DNA from: Lysobacteraceae bacterium
GTDB lineage: Bacteria; Bdellovibrionota; UBA1018; JAGTJX01
Reading direction: 5' to 3'
DNA: 64,000 bases
Assembly: GCA_023657465.1 (NCBI GenBank)
Contig: JAGTJX010000004.1
Location: 365,515 to 429,514 of the forward strand
This document shows positions 60,400-64,000 of the stretch, piece by piece (position 1 is the stretch's first letter; each line of letters starts with the position of its first letter). A program made the translations under genes and the position numbers. The notes beneath the pieces were generated by a model. The model saw nothing but the letters and a program-made list of their open reading frames with translations. It was not told where the DNA came from and did not search any database.

Positions 60400-61014
60400 T
60401 TAAGGATTGAGTCTTTGTCTCGCCCAAACGCCCAAATTCAGCGTGTATCTGCAGCGATCGTGAAGCCTGTTGTCTTGTCCGATCCAAAACTCAAAACGCT
60501 CTGGAATGAGTGCCAATCCTCCCCAATGAGGGGGGCGGGTGACCGCTTGGCCCTCAAAACGCTCCTTGGCTTGGTGGAATCGCTTCTCAAGAGTGTCTCT
60601 GGAATCGAGCACTTCGCTCTGGTGAGAAGCCCAAGCTCCTAGCTGACTGTCGCGTGCGCGAGTGGCGAAGTAAGCGTCTGATTCCTCGTCTGAGAGTTTG
60701 ATCACGCTGCCATCGATCCGTACTTGTCTACCGAGTGAGTGACCGAGTGTAGGCCAGAAGAAAAGGAGACAGGCTTGAGGGTTTTTCTCGATTTCATGCC
60801 CCTTCTGGCTGTGAAGATTGGTGAAGAATTGGAATTGATTATTGGTCACGCCTTTTAGGAGCACGACTCTGGAGTTGGGTCTGCCACTATCAGAAATCGT
60901 CGAGAGAACCATAGCGTTGGGTTCAGGGAGTTTTGCATTTACAGCTTCTTTGAACCAAGTCTGAAAGAGGGCGTAAGGATCTTTTGAAAAGAGTTTATCT
61001 AAGTCTGTGCCCAT
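60400..61014 (-). CDS. pdxH: Pyridoxamine 5'-phosphate oxidase
   Basis: The 204-residue product has 'PNAMVLSTISDSGRPNSRVVLLKG', 'FFTNLHSQKGHEI', and the C-terminal signature 'RPPHWGGLALIPERFEFWIGQDNRLHDR', all diagnostic of PdxH. It oxidises PNP and PMP to pyridoxal 5'-phosphate with FMN in the cytoplasm. PLP is the cofactor of the lysA product at the other end of the window. It is divergent from mutS2. Confidence 0.95.
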   Translation of the reverse strand: MGTDLDKLFSKDPYALFQTWFKEAVNAKLPEPNAMVLSTISDSGRPNSRVVLLKGVTNNQFQFFTNLHSQKGHEIEKNPQACLLFFWPTLGHSLGRQVRIDGSVIKLSDEESDAYFATRARDSQLGAWASHQSEVLDSRDTLEKRFHQAKERFEGQAVTRPPHWGGLALIPERFEFWIGQDNRLHDRCRYTLNLGVWARQRLNP

Positions 61015-61056
61015 ACAGGCTTTTTACTAGAAAATATGTTAAATCGGTAGTCGTAA

Positions 61057-63495
61057 ATGTCGCTCTCTAGTGAATGGAATGAATGTATTGATCATGCGTT
61101 GAAACAAGCAAGAAGCGAGCCTGCTCGTGCGGGGCTAGATGCGTTCAAAAACGAATCGATGTGGGCTAGTGATCTTATTTCAGCCCAATCCATGCAGCAG
61201 GAAACTGCTGAGATGATGAGTCTCCTTGAGCGAGAAGGACTCTGGAGTTCGCTCTTGGGTCTAGCGGATCCAATCCCTGTGCTCGCTGTTCTCAAGCGCG
61301 GACAAGTGTTGAACACTGCCGAGTTAGTGCTCATGCGATCCTGGCTCTATGCTCTGGATCAGTGGTGCACGTTCCCTAGGGACGATCTCAAGCTTCCGCT
61401 GTTTAAGAAAACTCTTTCGATGCTTCATGAGCCTGCGTTCGAGCTCAAGACATTGAATCGTATCCTCACTCCCGGTGGAGAGATATCAGAGAAGGCATCG
61501 CCCACACTCGCAAGGTTGTCTGGAGAGCTGCGCGCTGTGAAGGTAGAAATCGAGAAGACGCTTGACGATCTTGTAAATCGCTACTCAACAGCAGGCCACC
61601 TACAAGATCGCATCACCGATCACAGAGATGGTCGCTATGTGCTCGCAGTGAAAATTTCAGAACAGAGCGAAGTCGAGGGGATTGTCTACGATTCCTCAGT
61701 GAGTAAACAGACGGTTTACATCGAGCCTAAAGAAATCGAGTTACTGAATAATCAGTTGAAACGAGTTCAACATCAGGTCGAACAAGAAATTTATAAAATA
61801 TTAGAACAAGTTTCTGCAGAACTAAAACCTCTCGTCCATGAAATGGAGTCGAGCTTCGGAATTCTCATTCATTGGGACATGGCCCAAGCACGTGCGAGGT
61901 TCGGAAGGCAGTACGGTGGCAAGCCGCTCACGATTGTTCCTGATCTCACGCTCTCGTTGCAAATGACTGCGCATCCGCTGTTGTGGTTCGCGATGGATTC
62001 ATCTCAAATTATTCGCAACTCAGTGGATCTAGGGGAGAAAGCCAAGACTCTCCTCATCACAGGTCCTAATACGGGTGGGAAGACTGTGTTTCTGAAGACC
62101 ATCGGGCTTGCGATGATTGCAGGACGCACAGGATTCCTGTTTCCAGGTACGGATCGACTTCTTGTTCCTTTCATCGAGAGATTCTTCGTTGATCTAGGAG
62201 ATGCTCAATCGATTGAGAAGAAGATTTCTAGTTTCTCAGGTCACGTTCTGAAATTCAAAGAGATTTTAGAAAACCTTACTCCTCGTTCGCTTGTTCTGCT
62301 GGATGAACTAAACTCTGCAACTGATCCGCAAGAAGGTGCTGCACTCGCTCGCGCACTCCTTGAGACGCTGATCGACCGTGGTGCGATGTTAGTTGCCACC
62401 ACTCACGATCCTTATCTCAAGGGACTTGCGCTTGAAGATCCTAGAATCTTAAGCGCTTCGATGGAGTTCAATGAATCGAGTGCACTCCCTACTTTCAAGA
62501 TGATGATGGGATCTCCAGGACGATCGCGAGCGCTTGAGACAGCTGAGAGACTAGGGCTTGATTCTTCGATTATTGCGAAGGCACGTGGGTTTCTGACCAA
62601 GGGACAGCTTGAGTTTGAGTCACTGCTCTCTAGGCTTGAGCGTGAAGCGATGGATACTCAGAAGCTCAGGAACGAAGCACAGTTTCTGAAGGATCAAGCG
62701 ATGAAACTAAAAGACAAGTGGGAAGAGAAGTCTAAAACCACGATAGAAGAGATGCTCACTCGTACTCGTACAAAGCTCAAACAAGTGTTGGAGAAGGCGC
62801 AAGACGAAGTCAGATTCACAGTGAAGAAAATTGTAGAGACGAAGGATGCAAAGTCAGTCGATCGTGACCGTAGAAATATCTTAAGCTCCGTGGAGCGTGC
62901 AGAGTCTCTCATAGATGAAATCATCGAGGGCGAAGCTCCAGAGATCTCGCGAGCACTCAAGTCCAAGAGTGAGGCACGTACAGAGCCTGTAGACACAGGA
63001 CTCACTCAAGGTGAAGTGGTGCGTGTGAAGAAGTTCAAGAGTTTGGCAACTGTCATGTCTGTCGATGGTGGGAGGCTCAAGGTGGTGTTAGGTCATCCGA
63101 CGCATCAATCAAAGTCGTCGCTAACGATGACAGTAGGAGCGGATGAGATTGAGCGACTGACCGATCAAGAACTCAGAACGCTGAAGATCCAAAGCGGCAG
63201 AGGAGGAGCAGCCTCTGTAAAGACTCAGATTGAGTCAGACTTTACGATGCCTCAGCAACTCGATCTACGAGGTAAGCGCTATGACATGGCCATGCATGAG
63301 CTAGAGAAGTATCTCGACCGCGCGTTTCGTTCCGGTCGTGCAGAAGTCACGATTGTTCATGGACTAGGTACAGGCACGATCAGGCAAGGAACACTCGAGC
63401 TACTAAAGTCACTTCCTTATATTAAGTCGTATTATGATGGTGGAACGGGTCGTGGCGGAGATGGCGCTACGGTGGTGGAGTTTGCCCGGAACTAG
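61057..63495 (+). CDS. mutS2: MutS2 family ATPase/endonuclease
   Basis: The 812-residue protein has the MutS-type ATPase 'LITGPNTGGKTVFLKTIGLAMIAG' (about residues 335-358), 'LVLLDELNSATDPQEGAAL' and 'LVATTHDPYLKGLALED', then a long coiled coil, and a C-terminal Smr domain with 'LDLRGKRYDMAMHELEKYL' and 'IVHGLGTGTIRQGTL'. MutS2 acts on branched DNA or stalled ribosomes; the Smr domain is a nuclease. It lacks the mismatch-recognition domain. Its 3' end overlaps the convergent peptidase gene by 29 bases. Confidence 0.95.
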   Translation: MSLSSEWNECIDHALKQARSEPARAGLDAFKNESMWASDLISAQSMQQETAEMMSLLEREGLWSSLLGLADPIPVLAVLKRGQVLNTAELVLMRSWLYALDQWCTFPRDDLKLPLFKKTLSMLHEPAFELKTLNRILTPGGEISEKASPTLARLSGELRAVKVEIEKTLDDLVNRYSTAGHLQDRITDHRDGRYVLAVKISEQSEVEGIVYDSSVSKQTVYIEPKEIELLNNQLKRVQHQVEQEIYKILEQVSAELKPLVHEMESSFGILIHWDMAQARARFGRQYGGKPLTIVPDLTLSLQMTAHPLLWFAMDSSQIIRNSVDLGEKAKTLLITGPNTGGKTVFLKTIGLAMIAGRTGFLFPGTDRLLVPFIERFFVDLGDAQSIEKKISSFSGHVLKFKEILENLTPRSLVLLDELNSATDPQEGAALARALLETLIDRGAMLVATTHDPYLKGLALEDPRILSASMEFNESSALPTFKMMMGSPGRSRALETAERLGLDSSIIAKARGFLTKGQLEFESLLSRLEREAMDTQKLRNEAQFLKDQAMKLKDKWEEKSKTTIEEMLTRTRTKLKQVLEKAQDEVRFTVKKIVETKDAKSVDRDRRNILSSVERAESLIDEIIEGEAPEISRALKSKSEARTEPVDTGLTQGEVVRVKKFKSLATVMSVDGGRLKVVLGHPTHQSKSSLTMTVGADEIERLTDQELRTLKIQSGRGGAASVKTQIESDFTMPQQLDLRGKRYDMAMHELEKYLDRAFRSGRAEVTIVHGLGTGTIRQGTLELLKSLPYIKSYYDGGTGRGGDGATVVEFARN

Positions 63496-64000
63496 CCTTC
63501 TCTTCCTTCGTCAACATTCCTAAGAATTCCATGAAGAACGCAAACTCTTCTGCTGTTTGCTTCACGTATTCTAATCTCGTCCCAGCACCGTGAGCAGAGT
63601 TTGCATTTACTCTGAGGAGAATGGGGTTGGTGCCCTTCTGCGCTTCTTGGAGAGCTGCTGCCAATTTGAAACTATGAATAGGAGCTACACGGTCGTCTTT
63701 GTTTCCTGTTGAGATGAGAATAGGAGCGTATTCAGCAGGCGTCACGTTATGAACAGGAGAGTATTTGAGCATGGCTTGAAACTCTTCTTTCGATCTCAGT
63801 GATCCGTATTCATTGATCCAGTGGAATCCACGTGTGAATTTGTGAAATCTCATCATATCGTAGACACCTACGTTTGCGATTGCAGCCCCGATAAGATCGG
63901 ATGCTTGAAGTTCCATTGCAGCGATGAGGAGACCGCCGTTAGATCCCCCTTCAACACCAATTCTCGAGTGTTCAGTCCAGCCTTGAGCGACTAACCACTT
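63467..64000 (-). CDS. Prolyl oligopeptidase family (S9) peptidase, C-terminal part (runs off window)
   Basis: The track begins at an internal ATG (63916), but the frame continues unbroken to the window edge. The upstream codons give 'IGVEGGSNGGLLIAAMELQ', which holds the catalytic Ser in GGSNGG. Later 'NKDDRVAPIHSFKLA' supplies the Asp and 'ANSAHGAGT' the His of the S9 triad. Prolyl oligopeptidases cut short peptides after proline. The N-terminal beta-propeller lies beyond the window, so location (cytoplasmic or exported) is unknown. The C-terminus has an extra Pro-rich tail. Confidence 0.92.
   Translation of the reverse strand, partial: KWLVAQGWTEHSRIGVEGGSNGGLLIAAMELQASDLIGAAIANVGVYDMMRFHKFTRGFHWINEYGSLRSKEEFQAMLKYSPVHNVTPAEYAPILISTGNKDDRVAPIHSFKLAAALQEAQKGTNPILLRVNANSAHGAGTRLEYVKQTAEEFAFFMEFLGMLTKEEKASSGQTPPP

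Noticed and set aside
1-64000. CRISPR arrays, insertion sequences or prophage
   Set aside because: No regularly spaced repeats, transposase, integrase or phage structural genes were seen; the only phage-like signal is the broken coil protein.

Overview
The window is a dense bacterial chromosome segment (roughly 43-45 % GC by eye) with no rRNA operon, CRISPR array, integrase or insertion sequence. Several features suggest a predatory or Bdellovibrio-like member of the Bdellovibrionota: a TIGR02147/DUF4423-type HTH protein next to secreted 'GEKGGNGG' proteins, many small secreted proteins of unknown function, and a rod-shape operon. The lineage is inferred from gene content only.

Layout. 1-2.6 kb: lysA end (truncated by the window), a DnaQ-fold exonuclease and an M20 peptidase. 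2.6-6.2 kb: a leftward cluster of an HTH regulator, a secreted GEKGGNGG protein, its broken paralogue and a small secreted protein. 6.3-9.5 kb: rlmN, a broken PBP4-type DD-peptidase gene and a secreted protein. 9.5-15.5 kb: a leftward elongasome operon mreC-mreD-mrdA-rodA, ending in a translationally coupled ABC exporter. 15.5-18.2 kb: a PpiD-like chaperone, a hotdog thioesterase-like protein and a nitronate monooxygenase. 18.2-22.6 kb: a large secreted protein and a glycosyltransferase-deacetylase fusion. 22.6-25.9 kb: clpS-clpA facing aat, an N-degron module. 25.9-31.9 kb: a secreted protein, an aldehyde dehydrogenase, tolB, a thiolase and a phosphopantetheinyl transferase. 32-37.5 kb: a three-gene cassette of a receiver-like protein, a response regulator-TPR protein and a large exported protein. 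37.5-48 kb: prfC, a DUF4160/CopG-like pair, a SWIB protein, RNase D, glutaredoxin, a chromate transporter, mnmC, an ATP-grasp ligase, a CPBP protease and a TonB-like protein. 48-57.4 kb: a TetR-SDR pair, a GDT1-like transporter, a mini-FliG, a broken phage-like membrane protein, a papain-like protease, an SDR-persulfide dioxygenase-TSUP cassette and an MFS exporter. 57.5-64 kb: a cold-shock gene, small Lys-rich ORFs, an SDR, tRNA-Glu, pdxH, mutS2 and the end of a prolyl oligopeptidase gene.

Genes are tightly packed. Stop/start overlaps (ATGA, TAATG) are common within operons, and many convergent pairs abut or overlap at their stops. Three loci (2984-4089, 7525-8903, 51189-51995) read as otherwise intact genes broken by one or two stops or indels. 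Most assignments are motif-based readings of the supplied translations; no database search was possible.
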